Below, one piece after another: positions 17,517 through 26,587 of a DNA stretch of 64,000 bases. Under the pieces are notes generated by a model, which had not been told where the DNA came from, ran no database searches, and worked only from the letters and a program-made list of their open reading frames with translations. Source of the stretch: Undibacterium sp049340185 (GTDB taxonomy: Bacteria; Pseudomonadota; Gammaproteobacteria; Burkholderiales; Burkholderiaceae_D); contig NZ_JBMPPC010000002.1 of the NCBI RefSeq assembly GCF_049340185.1, forward strand, positions 496,001 to 560,000, in the 5' to 3' direction. Positions within the stretch are counted from its first letter, which is position 1. Each line of letters starts with the position of its first letter. A program made the translations under genes and the position numbers.

Positions 17517-18328
17517 GATAGATAGAAGTTAACCATTGCATTAGCCAATTCTGGCTTGAAGTATTTTTCAAAAATCGCCAGCACCGTGCCATCGTCACGC
17601 ATGCCCTTGATCAGACTGCGCCACTTTTCCTGCTCTGCGGCACTCAAGGATTTTTTCGACATAATCAGACCGTGCGGAATCGGCGGGTCATTCGTTTCTA
17701 TGATGGTAGTGAGGTCGCGGATCGACATGGTTTCGACCTGAGAATAATCGAAAGGCTCAATGATCATGCCATGAATCCGCTTGCTTGCCAGCGCTTGATA
17801 TAAAGGTTCCAGCGCAGAGGCATAGGTAACACGCTGCCCGGCGTGCAATTTATCTACCAGCCGGTTCGCACTTGGGCCATACCTGAATGAGCGTATCGCC
17901 CCCAACTGCAATGCAGGATTATCATCAAAATCCGCAAGCTGTTTGACCTGCACGTCTTTACGCACCAGCAAGTAATATTTATTTGAAAAATACCAGGCAA
18001 ATGCCGCATAGCGATCGCGCTCGTCATTACGGATACCGGACAGGCTGAAGTCGAGTGCCCCCGATTCGATCAACTGCCAGATCCGGGCTCGCGGCAGTAC
18101 GCTAACCGTTATTTTGCAACCGCTACGTCGCATCAGTTCATCGGCAATATCTTTATCAATGCCAGCACCAGTCTGGGATGAGTACAACAAACCGTGCTCA
18201 TGTAAGGCCAGCGTCAAAGGGCGCGGGCAATCAAACGCCATCGCCGCAGGCGCGAATAAGATGGCAGCAAAAGCGGCGAGCCAGAGTGATTGCAGGAATT
18301 TTGGTATAGGTGGTGTTTTCACATGCAA
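17510..18328 (-). CDS. Periplasmic solute-binding protein, family 3
   Basis: The product is 272 aa. A signal peptide with a hydrophobic stretch (LWLAAFAAILFAPAAMA) and an AMA cleavage site is followed by the SBP_bac_3 fold: LTLALHEHGLLYSSQTGAGIDKDIADELMRRSGCKI, LDFSLSGIRNDERDRYAAF. Such proteins usually serve amino-acid ABC transporters, but no permease or ATPase gene is nearby. Its 3' end overlaps a CHASE-GGDEF gene, so it may instead deliver a ligand to that sensor (inference). The upstream 18329-18520 region should hold its promoter; I could not assign one. Confidence 0.88.
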   Translation of the reverse strand: MHVKTPPIPKFLQSLWLAAFAAILFAPAAMAFDCPRPLTLALHEHGLLYSSQTGAGIDKDIADELMRRSGCKITVSVLPRARIWQLIESGALDFSLSGIRNDERDRYAAFAWYFSNKYYLLVRKDVQVKQLADFDDNPALQLGAIRSFRYGPSANRLVDKLHAGQRVTYASALEPLYQALASKRIHGMIIEPFDYSQVETMSIRDLTTIIETNDPPIPHGLIMSKKSLSAAEQEKWRSLIKGMRDDGTVLAIFEKYFKPELANAMVNFYLSW

Positions 18329-18520
18329 ACTTTAAAAGACTACAAAGCCTGAGAAGCGTTTAACCAAGGAAAAACCAATCTGAGCTTATTGTATAACAGG
18401 CAAAGTACGAGGCTGTATTTATCGTTTAATTGCGATTGGTGCTTTACGCCCTATGCTGTATGCCGTGTGTCCCATACCTATATCGCGATAATGTTGCATG
18501 AGATCCTGACCCTAGACATA

Positions 18521-18546
18521 AAAAAGGCGGATATCTCCGCCTTTTT
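18521..18546 (-). terminator. Rho-independent terminator downstream of secA
   Basis: AAAAAGGCGGA and TCCGCCTTTTT form an 11-bp stem with a 4-nt loop. The stem is flanked by A/T runs on both sides and could work in both directions. It lies 47 nt after the secA stop on the - strand. Confidence 0.85.
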
Positions 18547-18593
18547 ATTGATACTGCCTAAAACCTACCGATGCGTTTATCCGCCTCGTTTAC

Positions 18594-21449
18594 TCAGGCT
18601 AATTTGCCGTGGCATTGTTTGAACTTCTTGCCGCTACCGCAAGGACATGGATCATTGCGGCCAACGGAGAAGGCATACTCACCCTGAGCTTGGTCAGGAT
18701 TCAGCTTGCCGTGGCATTGTTTGAACTTCTTGCCACTGCCGCACGGGCAAGGATCATTGCGACCAACTTTGAGAACATATTGCGTCTGGCCAGATTCCGG
18801 ATTTGCTGTGGGAGCCAGCATTTCTTCCGGTGACGCATTCGCATCAAAATCGGCGTGCTGATAATGCACGTTTTCGACTTGCGACTGTGCCAGTTGCTGC
18901 TCGGCCGCTTCGATCTCGTCACGCGACTGGATACGCACGGTAACAATCGTACGCACCACTTCATTTTTGATCAGATCGAGCATCTGGCCAAACAGTTCAA
19001 ATGCTTCGCGCTTGTATTCCTGCTTAGGATTTTTCTGTGCGTAACCACGCAAATGGATACCTTGGCGCAAGTGATCCAGTGCGGCCAGATGTTCGCGCCA
19101 GTGAGAGTCAATGCTCTGCAACATGATGCTGCGCTCAAAGCCTGCGAATGCATCCTTACCGACCAAAGCCACTTTTGCTTCGTAGGCCGCATCTGCAGCT
19201 TTTTGGACACGCTCCAGAATGTCTTCGTCATTCAGATTCGGTTCCGCTTCGAGCATGCTTGCCAAAGGAATATCCAGAGCCCATTCACTTGCCAGCACCG
19301 ATTGCAAAGCCGGGATATCCCATTGCTCTTCAACAGATTCGGCTGGCACGTGGGCACGCACAACATCATAGAACATACCGGCACGCAAAGACGAAATCAG
19401 CTCAGACATGTCCTGTGCCTCTAACAATTCATTACGTTGCTGGTAGATGACTTTACGCTGATCGTTGGCGACGTCATCGTATTCCAACAATTGCTTACGT
19501 ACGTCGAAGTTACGCGCCTCTACTTTGCGCTGAGCGGATTCGATCGAACGTGACACGATACCTGCTTCGATCGGTTCGCCTTCGGGCATCTTCAAGCGAT
19601 CCATGATGGCGCGTACGCGATCGCCTGCAAAAATACGCAGCAACTGATCATCCAGCGACAGATAGAAACGGGAAGAACCAGGATCACCCTGACGACCGGA
19701 ACGACCACGCAACTGGTTATCGACGCGTCGCGATTCATGGCGCTCGGTACCGACGATATGCAAGCCACCGGCATTGACAACGTGTTCATGCAGCGATTGC
19801 CATTCATCACGCAATTGCTGCGCTTTTTCCTGTTTGACTGCGTCGGACAGTGTTTCATCTGCCTCGATCAGTTGCACCTGTTTGGCGACGTTACCGCCCA
19901 AGACGATATCAGTACCGCGACCGGCCATATTAGTCGCAATCGTGATACCTTTTGGACGACCTGCCTGAGCAATGATTTCCGCTTCGCGTGCATGCTGTTT
20001 TGCGTTCAGCACGTTATGCGGCAATTTGGCTTTATCCAGAATGCCGGATAACAATTCAGAATTTTCAATCGAGGTAGTACCAACCAATACCGGCTGACCA
20101 CGCTCGTAGCAATCCTTGATGTCGATCAGCATGGCATTGTATTTTTCTTCGGCGCTCTTGTAGACCTGATCCTGACGATCTTTACGCTGCGAAGGACGGT
20201 TCGGTGGAATCACGACGGTTTCCAGACCGTAGATTTCCTGGAATTCGTAGGCTTCTGTATCGGCTGTACCGGTCATGCCGGACAAGCGGTTATACATACG
20301 GAAGTAGTTCTGGAAGGTAATCGATGCCAGTGTCTGGTTTTCGTTTTGAATCTTGACGCCTTCTTTGGCTTCCACCGCTTGATGCAAACCATCTGACCAG
20401 CGACGGCCCGTCATCATACGGCCAGTGAATTCATCGACAATCACGATTTCGTTGTCTTGCACCACATAGTGCTGATCGCGGAAATACAGTGCATGGGCGC
20501 GTAATGCCGCATACAGATGATGAATCAACGTGATATGTGCTGCGTCGTACAGAGATGCGCCTTCAGGCAACAAACCCATCTGGGTCAGGATACGTTCGGC
20601 ATTGTCGTGACCAGCTTCGGTCAGCAAAACCTGATGCGATTTTTCATCTTTGGTATAGTCACCCGGAACTTCAATCGTGCTTTTTCCGTCCGGAGTTTCT
20701 TCACCGATCTGCAAGGTCAGCAGCTTCGGCACTTCATTGATTTTGTAATACAGCTCAGTGTGATTCTCTGCCTGACCGGAGATAATCAGCGGTGTCCGCG
20801 CCTCATCGATCAAAATGGAATCGACCTCATCGACCACTGCGAAATTCAGGCTGCGCTGGACGCGGTCCTTGGCTTCGTACACCATGTTGTCACGCAGGTA
20901 GTCAAAACCGAATTCGTTGTTGGTACCGTAGGTAATATCAGAAGCGTAAGCGACCTGTTTCGCATCATGTTCGAGCTGAGACAGATTGACGCCCGTACTT
21001 AATCCGAGCCAGCTATATAATTTACCCATCCATTCGGCATCGCGCTGCGCCAGGTAATCATTGACGGTGACAACGTGCACGCCCTTGCCTGACAATGCGT
21101 TCAGGTAGGTCGGCAAAGTCGCCATCAAAGTTTTACCTTCGCCGGTGCCCATTTCAGCAATTTTGCCGTAATGCAGCACCATGCCGCCTATCATCTGCAC
21201 GTCAAAATGGCGCATTTTGAGAACGCGCTTACTGGCTTCGCGGCAAACCGCAAATGCTTCCGGCAAGATCGCATCCAGGGTTTCGCCATTCTCGACGCGG
21301 GTTTTAAACTCCGCAGTCTTGGCCTGCAAGGCCTCATCCGACAAGGCTTCCAGCTTGGGTTCCAATGCGTTGATGTCACGCACGGTTTTTTGGTACTGCT
21401 TCAAGAGCCGCTGATTGCGGCTACCGAATATTTTGGTCAGGAATGACAT
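18594..21449 (-). CDS. secA: Protein translocase ATPase SecA with duplicated C-terminal SEC-C motif
   Basis: The product is 951 aa, longer than E. coli SecA (901). SecA is the ATPase motor that drives preproteins through SecYEG. Landmarks are MFGSRNQR-type N-terminus, Walker A MGTGEGKTLMATLP, DEVDSILIDEARTPLIISG, RGTDIVLGGN and the HRxxR-like RGRSGRQGDPGSSRFYLSLDD. The C-terminal zinc motif that binds SecB and phospholipid occurs twice: VGRNDPCPCGSGKKFKQCHG ends one copy and, after a 12-residue linker region, the same 20 residues recur. I chose ATG 21449 (MSFLTKIFGS) as in homologues; an open frame continues 27 codons upstream. The region upstream to 21646 shows no clear promoter. Confidence 0.97.
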   Translation of the reverse strand: MSFLTKIFGSRNQRLLKQYQKTVRDINALEPKLEALSDEALQAKTAEFKTRVENGETLDAILPEAFAVCREASKRVLKMRHFDVQMIGGMVLHYGKIAEMGTGEGKTLMATLPTYLNALSGKGVHVVTVNDYLAQRDAEWMGKLYSWLGLSTGVNLSQLEHDAKQVAYASDITYGTNNEFGFDYLRDNMVYEAKDRVQRSLNFAVVDEVDSILIDEARTPLIISGQAENHTELYYKINEVPKLLTLQIGEETPDGKSTIEVPGDYTKDEKSHQVLLTEAGHDNAERILTQMGLLPEGASLYDAAHITLIHHLYAALRAHALYFRDQHYVVQDNEIVIVDEFTGRMMTGRRWSDGLHQAVEAKEGVKIQNENQTLASITFQNYFRMYNRLSGMTGTADTEAYEFQEIYGLETVVIPPNRPSQRKDRQDQVYKSAEEKYNAMLIDIKDCYERGQPVLVGTTSIENSELLSGILDKAKLPHNVLNAKQHAREAEIIAQAGRPKGITIATNMAGRGTDIVLGGNVAKQVQLIEADETLSDAVKQEKAQQLRDEWQSLHEHVVNAGGLHIVGTERHESRRVDNQLRGRSGRQGDPGSSRFYLSLDDQLLRIFAGDRVRAIMDRLKMPEGEPIEAGIVSRSIESAQRKVEARNFDVRKQLLEYDDVANDQRKVIYQQRNELLEAQDMSELISSLRAGMFYDVVRAHVPAESVEEQWDIPALQSVLASEWALDIPLASMLEAEPNLNDEDILERVQKAADAAYEAKVALVGKDAFAGFERSIMLQSIDSHWREHLAALDHLRQGIHLRGYAQKNPKQEYKREAFELFGQMLDLIKNEVVRTIVTVRIQSRDEIEAAEQQLAQSQVENVHYQHADFDANASPEEMLAPTANPESGQTQYVLKVGRNDPCPCGSGKKFKQCHGKLNPDQAQGEYAFSVGRNDPCPCGSGKKFKQCHGKLA
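18597..18767 (-). repeat. Tandem duplication of the SEC-C zinc-motif segment within secA
   Basis: Copies lie at 18702-18767 and 18597-18665 (- strand). They encode identical motif residues but differ at several synonymous positions (for example CCGCTACCGCAAGGACA against CCACTGCCGCACGGGCA on the + strand). The duplication is therefore not brand new and has been kept in frame. Confidence 0.9.
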
Positions 21450-21646
21450 GCTATGAATGGATGAATGAATTCTGAAAAAAAATTGCCGCTTGATCAAAAA
21501 TAATTTGAAAAATTGATTTTGCAACAACAATAAGCTAACACAAGTAAACGTCGGATTTTAACATGGCAACGCTGGTCACTAGCAATTGCTCAATGACAAA
21601 GTGACATATGTAGGAGGATTTGGAGGCAAATTTACCAAAAACAAGT

Positions 21647-22597
21647 TTATTTTTGGCTAATCGCTGCCATGTCAGCCTGATTCGCACCCGCGTTCAAGAA
21701 TTTGCTCGGGTTTTGCGGCACGCCTTTGACATGTACCTCGAAATGCAGATGTGAGCCCGTGGAACGTCCGGTGGAGCCGATGTCAGCAATGTGCTGACCC
21801 CGCTTGACGATATCACCGACTTTGACATACACCTTCGAGGTATGTGCGTAGCGGGTCATGATTTCGCCGCCATGATCAATTTCTATCATATTGCCAAATT
21901 GCGGATGAAACTCTGCTGCAATCACTACACCACCCGCAGCAGCGACAATCGTCGTTCCAGTTGGCGCAGGAAAATCAATTCCTTCATGAAAGGCACTGCG
22001 ACCGGAGAAAGGATCAAGCCGCCAGCCAAACGTAGACGCGTTGTAGCTCGCATTCACCGGAGAAATCGTCGGCAATAATTTTGACTGCACTTTAAAACCC
22101 ATCAATTTCGTCTCGACCACATTCATATAATCAGAACGATGTTCGACATCTTTTGCCATGGCATCCAGCGCTGCCTGAAACTCTGTCATAGTCAATTCCC
22201 GCGGTGCGACTGACGACGTTTCTGCGCCACCACGTCCGGGCAATTCGCGGAAATTAAATTCCTCTGGCTTGACGCCAGCCAGACCCTGCACCCGCTCGCC
22301 CAGTGCGTCCAGACGTATTAGCTGGGCCTGCATTTCACCGAGCTTGACGGCCATGGCGGCGATATTTTCTTTGACGTAGCGATCCTTCGCATTCGGGTCA
22401 TTCGCCACGGCAACCGGCACAAAATCTCGTAAAAAGGGAATGTCGCCGCTGGCCAGGCGTAAGGTTAAAGCGGCCATCACGGCAGAGCAAATCATGGTTA
22501 ACATTAAGAAACCAAGAATGCCGAAAATCAGGTGATTAGAACTAAGGGTAATAGACTTTGCTTTGGTGAAGCGCGAATGCATGACGATAATTTGCAT
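21647..22597 (-). CDS. M23 family (LytM) peptidoglycan metallopeptidase
   Basis: The product is 316 aa. One N-terminal transmembrane helix (about 23-48, HLIFGILGFLMLTMICSAVMAALTL) is followed by a coiled-coil-like linker. The LytM domain is at about 190-300. Its zinc ligands are visible: FHEGIDF (H-x3-D) and SHLHFEVHV (HxH). The enzyme or its inactive relatives cut or bind peptidoglycan cross-links in the periplasm. ATG 22597 has AGGAG 7 nt upstream and is preferred over the TTG just before. It is divergent from dciA and upstream of secA, a common arrangement in Burkholderiales (from memory). Confidence 0.9.
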   Translation of the reverse strand: MQIIVMHSRFTKAKSITLSSNHLIFGILGFLMLTMICSAVMAALTLRLASGDIPFLRDFVPVAVANDPNAKDRYVKENIAAMAVKLGEMQAQLIRLDALGERVQGLAGVKPEEFNFRELPGRGGAETSSVAPRELTMTEFQAALDAMAKDVEHRSDYMNVVETKLMGFKVQSKLLPTISPVNASYNASTFGWRLDPFSGRSAFHEGIDFPAPTGTTIVAAAGGVVIAAEFHPQFGNMIEIDHGGEIMTRYAHTSKVYVKVGDIVKRGQHIADIGSTGRSTGSHLHFEVHVKGVPQNPSKFLNAGANQADMAAISQK

Positions 22598-22688
22598 CAA
22601 TTCACTCCTGAAAAAGCGACAACCTCATAGCGACATGAGCAGATGCTGAGAGCGAACAAACCAGGCAGTTTGTGGTAAGGTTCCATCC

Positions 22689-23192
22689 ATGCAAGCATCT
22701 TCACCACCTCCCTATCGAATCAACATCAAACGCGGACGAAAGTTGCCGGAAACCAGCGGTGCCGCCGATTTCTTGCGTAGCAACGAACAAATTTCGCCTC
22801 TCCTACCTACGATCAGGCGCAATGCCAAATTGCAAAAAGACTGCGGGAACCTGCTCCCCGCGATGTTTGAAGCCTGCGATGTACTGCAGTTAGAAGAGGG
22901 TCAGCTGACCCTGTCTGCACCCAACGCTGCCTTGGCCACCAAACTCAAACAACAGTGTCCAAAATTGCAAGACGGTTTACTACAGCGGGGATGGCAGATT
23001 AACGCAATCCGTATCAAAGTACAAGTCAGGCGAAAAGTCGAGCCCAAGCCTTATGTCAAGCAATGCAGCCTGTCCGACCGCGCTGTCAAAGCCTTTGATA
23101 ATTTGGAAAATGCCTTAGAAAATACACCACAAAATGCAGATTTGAGAGCTGCTTTGCATAAGCTGGTGAAGCGGCATCAGTCAGGCACATAG
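22689..23192 (+). CDS. DciA-like DUF721 protein (helicase loader candidate)
   Basis: The product is 167 aa. The DUF721 core is LRSNEQISPLLPTIRRNAKLQKDCGNLLPAMFEACDVLQLEEGQLTLSAPNAALATKLKQQCPKLQDGLLQRGW, with a hydrophobic LTLSAPNAALATKLKQ segment typical of the family. The C-terminal part is basic. DciA proteins load or operate the replicative helicase DnaB in bacteria lacking DnaC, by family knowledge. It is divergent from the M23 peptidase gene with a 91-bp shared upstream region. Confidence 0.82.
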   Translation: MQASSPPPYRINIKRGRKLPETSGAADFLRSNEQISPLLPTIRRNAKLQKDCGNLLPAMFEACDVLQLEEGQLTLSAPNAALATKLKQQCPKLQDGLLQRGWQINAIRIKVQVRRKVEPKPYVKQCSLSDRAVKAFDNLENALENTPQNADLRAALHKLVKRHQSGT

Positions 23193-23223
23193 CCTGACAT
23201 TACTCGGACAAAAATAGAATCGT

Positions 23224-23296
23224 GGGGAGTATTTTTAAATCACTGCGTAAAACATGCGGTTTAAGTAGTATTTTCACCCATACTCATCCCCAGTAT
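23224..23296 (+). repeat. Dispersed ~75-bp intergenic element, copy 3
   Basis: It begins GGGGAGTATTTTTAAATCAC and ends ATACTCATCCCCAGTAT, so the ends form an interrupted inverted repeat. It shares CACTGC...ATGCGGT...ATTTT in order with the reverse complement of copy 4. It lies in the 279-bp convergent gap between dciA and lpxC; nothing else is seen there. Confidence 0.6.
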
Positions 23297-23471
23297 AGGA
23301 TTTATAGTAAATAAGTTTGGGTGTAGTCCAGGTCCATCTTCGCCATGGTTCAGGCAGTCTACGGGCAGTTGCGGACTCTGGCGGCGAAACGGTAATGGCG
23401 CATGCCATTCAAGGCTTTTTTGTCTGGTACTGTTATTCAAGTTTGCGGGCAAACGAACATCGCTACCAGAC

Positions 23472-24410
23472 TTAGGAAGACAACGCCCATTCACGCTGCT
23501 CTTGCAAACCGTAAGAATCCGGCGCATTTTCAATCGCATCGAAGCTCACAATTTCATAAGCATCAGGCTGTTCCAGCAAAACCCGCAATAACTGATTATT
23601 TAAGCCATGACCAGATTTATGCGCGGTATAACTAGCCAGCAAAGGATGACCGATCAGGTAGAGATCGCCGATGGCATCGAGAATTTTATGGCGGACAAAT
23701 TCATCGTCAAAACGCAAACCATCTGCGTTCAGAATCCGGTATTCATCCATCACGATGGCATTTTCCATCGAGCCGCCGCGCGCCAGGCCGATTCCGCGCA
23801 GCATCTCTACATCTTGCATAAAACCGAAAGTACGCGCCCGGGCGACATCTTTGCTATACGAGACTTTGGCGAAATCGACTTCGGCCGTTTGCGTTGTCCC
23901 ATCCACGGCCGGATGATTAAATTCGATAAAAAAATGCAATTTAAAACCGTCGAAAGGTTCCAGCCGCGCCCATTTTTCAGACTTACCGGTACCTTCACGA
24001 ATTTCGACAGGCTTTAACACGCGAATGAATTTTTTGGCAGCTTCCTGCTCTTGCATGCCGGCCTGCTGCAACAGATACACGAACGAGGATGCAGAGCCAT
24101 CCATGATAGGAATTTCTTCTGCGCTGATATCGATATACAGATTATCAATACCCAATCCTGCGCATGCTGATAACAAGTGCTCCACCGTAGAGACCTTCGC
24201 GCCATCGACGTTCAGCGTCGATGCCATACGGGTATCGCCGACATTCAAGGCGGTTGCCGGAAACACAACCGGAGGCACGAGATCGGTGCGTGTAAAAATG
24301 ATGCCGGTATCAATAGCAGCAGGTCGCAGCACCAGGTCAACCCGGGTACCGGAATGCAAGCCGACACCGACGGTTTTAACAGTTTGTTTGATTGTTCTTT
24401 GTTTTAGCAT
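23472..24410 (-). CDS. lpxC: UDP-3-O-acyl-N-acetylglucosamine deacetylase
   Basis: The product is 312 aa, normal for LpxC. This zinc amidase performs the first committed step of lipid A synthesis. Seen here are MLKQRTIKQTVKTVGVGLHSG at the N-terminus, the zinc ligand motif STVEHLLSACAGLGIDN, EIPIMDGSASSFVYLL, and the second metal/catalytic region HKILDAIGDLYLIG with HKSGHGLNN. I chose ATG 24410 rather than an in-frame start 8 codons upstream, since homologues begin MLKQRTI. It follows ftsZ and peroxiredoxin at the end of the dcw cluster, but the terminator at 24482-24512 suggests it has its own promoter. Confidence 0.96.
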   Translation of the reverse strand: MLKQRTIKQTVKTVGVGLHSGTRVDLVLRPAAIDTGIIFTRTDLVPPVVFPATALNVGDTRMASTLNVDGAKVSTVEHLLSACAGLGIDNLYIDISAEEIPIMDGSASSFVYLLQQAGMQEQEAAKKFIRVLKPVEIREGTGKSEKWARLEPFDGFKLHFFIEFNHPAVDGTTQTAEVDFAKVSYSKDVARARTFGFMQDVEMLRGIGLARGGSMENAIVMDEYRILNADGLRFDDEFVRHKILDAIGDLYLIGHPLLASYTAHKSGHGLNNQLLRVLLEQPDAYEIVSFDAIENAPDSYGLQEQREWALSS

Positions 24411-24481
24411 CCCACCATTATAACGGTTGCTCAAAATCTTCGGTGGCAGTGGCTTGCTTTACAACAAAGCCTGCCACCATA

Positions 24482-24512
24482 AAAAAAGCCATAGGGTCGC
24501 TATGGCTTTTTT
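24482..24512 (-). terminator. Rho-independent terminator after peroxiredoxin gene
   Basis: AAAAAAGCCATAG and CTATGGCTTTTTT form a 13-bp stem with a 5-nt loop. It is 40 nt past the peroxiredoxin stop on the - strand and 72 nt before the lpxC start. Confidence 0.87.
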
Positions 24513-24551
24513 ATGACGGAACATGGAGTCCCGCGGTAAAACTTAGGTGTC

Positions 24552-25058
24552 TTAACTCAGTTGCGCCAGCAAAGTCTCTGCATTGGATACCTCAAACTTG
24601 CCGCCCTCTTCCACATTCAATTGCGTCACGACGCCATCGACTGCCAGCAAAGAATAACGCTGGGAACGCACGCCCATACCGAATTTACTGAAGTCAGCAT
24701 CCAGACCTAACGCCTTGCTAAAGTCAGCATTGCCGTCAGCCATCATGCGCACTGTGCCAGTCGCTTTCTGATCACGGCCCCATGCACCCATAACGAATGC
24801 ATCATTGACGGAGATACACCAGATTTCATCAACACCTTTGGCTTTTAAATCGGTAGCGTGCTGTATATAACTGGGCACATGTTTCGCGGAGCAAGTTGGT
24901 GTGTAAGCGCCGGGCAAACCAAAAATCGCAATCGTTTTGCCTTTAGTCAGATCTTCTACCTTGAAGGTATTTGGTCCTAAAGAACAAGCTTCTGATTCGA
25001 CTTCGATAAATTCTGCGAGGCTGCCTGCTGGCAATTTGTCACCGATCTTGATGCTCAT
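24552..25058 (-). CDS. Peroxiredoxin (Prx5-like)
   Basis: The product is 168 aa. It belongs to the thioredoxin-fold Prx5/hybrid type: KIGDKLPAGSLAEF at the start, GLPGAYTPTCSAKHVPSY with the peroxidatic Cys56 (P-x3-T/S-x2-C), then EIWCISVNDAFVMGAWG and a C-terminal SNAETLLAQL. It reduces H2O2 and alkyl hydroperoxides, usually with glutathione/glutaredoxin or thioredoxin. Cys25 and the Cys in WCISVND could take part in resolution (inference). It stands between ftsZ and lpxC with a terminator on each side, so it is probably a single-gene transcript. Confidence 0.92.
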   Translation of the reverse strand: MSIKIGDKLPAGSLAEFIEVESEACSLGPNTFKVEDLTKGKTIAIFGLPGAYTPTCSAKHVPSYIQHATDLKAKGVDEIWCISVNDAFVMGAWGRDQKATGTVRMMADGNADFSKALGLDADFSKFGMGVRSQRYSLLAVDGVVTQLNVEEGGKFEVSNAETLLAQLS

Positions 25059-25187
25059 GTTGCGCTCCTGATTTGTATGGGTTGATTCACGATATTCCCT
25101 CAGCGCCGCATTAAAAAATTAACTCATACTGCGCTCACTGAGGCTGGTGCGTCAGTATGCCTTAGTCTGCTATTTCGTGCAGAAAGC

Positions 25188-25215
25188 AAAACGCCAGCAC
25201 AGAGGCTGGCGTTTT
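25188..25215 (-). terminator. Rho-independent terminator after ftsZ
   Basis: AAAACGCCAGC and GCTGGCGTTTT form an 11-bp stem with a 6-nt loop. It begins 31 nt past the ftsZ stop on the - strand and marks the end of the main dcw transcript. Confidence 0.88.
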
Positions 25216-25245
25216 GTTGATGCTGAGGTTCAGATACGACGGATC

Positions 25246-26442
25246 TTAGTCAGCTTGCTTGCGCAGGAAGGCTGGAATGTCGTAAGTCTCCATTCCATTT
25301 TTTTCTAAAGCACGTACGGTATCAGAGGCAGATTCACGACGCCATACTGCTGGCTTGCTCAAGCCGTCAAACGCTGGCGCAGCCATGCCCGTTGTAGTTG
25401 TCGCCGCAGACGCCATCACTGGTGATGCCATCATTGGTTCATTGTGCGTACCGGTACGCAGCATCGGTGTTTGTACCAGCTGGATATTTTTCTTGCCACG
25501 ACCCAGACCGGTTGCAACAACGGTCACGCGGATGTCGTCACCCATCGTATCGTCATACGCAATGCCTTGAGCAATCGAAGCATCTGGTGCGGCGAATGCG
25601 CGAACTGCCGCCATAACTTCCTTGATCTCTTTACCCTTGAGACCACGGCTGGCTGTCACATTGACCAGGACACCGCGCGCGCCTGACAGGTCGATACCAT
25701 CCAATAGTGGTGATGCAACTGCCTGCTCTGCAGCAATACGCGCACGATCGACACCGGATGCTGTCGCCGTGCCCATCATCGCCTTACCTTGCTCACCCAT
25801 GATGGTTTTCACGTCATTAAAATCGACGTTGATATGACCAGGTACATTGATGATTTCGGCGATACCGGCAACTGCATTGTTCAACACATCGTCGGCGTGT
25901 TGCAGCCATTCGATCATGCTGTCATCTTCATAGATCTCTTCGAGTTTTTCGTTCAGGATGATGATCAGTGAATCAACGTGCTGCGACAAAGCTTCCAGAC
26001 CTTCGTCGGCGATGTCCATGCATTTTTTACCTTCGTAAGAAAATGGCTTGGATACGACGGCCACCGTCAACGCGCCCAGTTCTTTTGCCACTTGCGCGAC
26101 CACCGGTGCAGCGCCAGTGCCAGTCCCGCCGCCCATACCGGCAGCGATAAACACCATGTGCGAACCACGCAATGCATCTTCAATCCGTGCGCGTGATTCT
26201 TCTGCAAGCTGGCGACCCACTTCAGGTTTCATGCCTGCACCCAGACCGGTCTCACCGATCTGAATCACGTTATGTGCTTTGGACTGCAACAAAGCCTGTG
26301 CGTCAGTGTTAGCAGCGATGAACTCAACTCCTGCCACACCTTTATTAATCATGTGCTGCACAGCATTGCCACCTGCGCCGCCTACGCCCACGACCTTGAT
26401 TACGGTGCCTTGGGTAGCGTTATCAACCATATCGAACTCCAT
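25246..26442 (-). CDS. ftsZ: Cell division protein FtsZ
   Basis: The product is 398 aa. It is the tubulin-like GTPase that forms the Z-ring. The tubulin signature GGGTGTGAAPVVA binds GTP, the T7 loop region carries NVDFNDVKTIM, and the conserved C-terminal tail YDIPAFLRKQAD binds FtsA, ZapD and ZipA-type partners. Two ATG codons follow AAGGAG. The first (26445) is only 2 nt from it, so I prefer the second (26442), 5 nt away. It lies last in the dcw cluster after ftsA, with 145 nt between that may hold a promoter. Confidence 0.97.
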   Translation of the reverse strand: MEFDMVDNATQGTVIKVVGVGGAGGNAVQHMINKGVAGVEFIAANTDAQALLQSKAHNVIQIGETGLGAGMKPEVGRQLAEESRARIEDALRGSHMVFIAAGMGGGTGTGAAPVVAQVAKELGALTVAVVSKPFSYEGKKCMDIADEGLEALSQHVDSLIIILNEKLEEIYEDDSMIEWLQHADDVLNNAVAGIAEIINVPGHINVDFNDVKTIMGEQGKAMMGTATASGVDRARIAAEQAVASPLLDGIDLSGARGVLVNVTASRGLKGKEIKEVMAAVRAFAAPDASIAQGIAYDDTMGDDIRVTVVATGLGRGKKNIQLVQTPMLRTGTHNEPMMASPVMASAATTTTGMAAPAFDGLSKPAVWRRESASDTVRALEKNGMETYDIPAFLRKQAD

Positions 26443-26535
26443 CATGACTCCTTTAGGTAGGCAGTTTTCAGTCGATAATCATCACGGTTCGTGCATGTGC
26501 GTGACGACTAGCGACTAATAACTGCAGATAAGAAC

Positions 26536-26541
26536 ATTATA
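26536..26541 (-). promoter_or_regulatory. Possible -10 box of an ftsZ promoter
   Basis: On the - strand the sequence is TATAAT, 94 nt upstream of the ftsZ start, within the ftsA-ftsZ gap. No good -35 hexamer is found at 16-18 bp, so the call is weak. Confidence 0.3.
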
Positions 26542-26587
26542 AAATGATTACTACTATTTCCACTACAGTTTTCACACCAATTACTAC

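Noticed and set aside
20517..21002. 161-codon + strand frame antisense to secA
   Set aside because: It is a shadow of the SecA coding frame.
23261..23539. - strand 92-codon frame overlapping the lpxC 3' end
   Set aside because: It overlaps lpxC in another frame and covers part of a dispersed repeat; no coding evidence.
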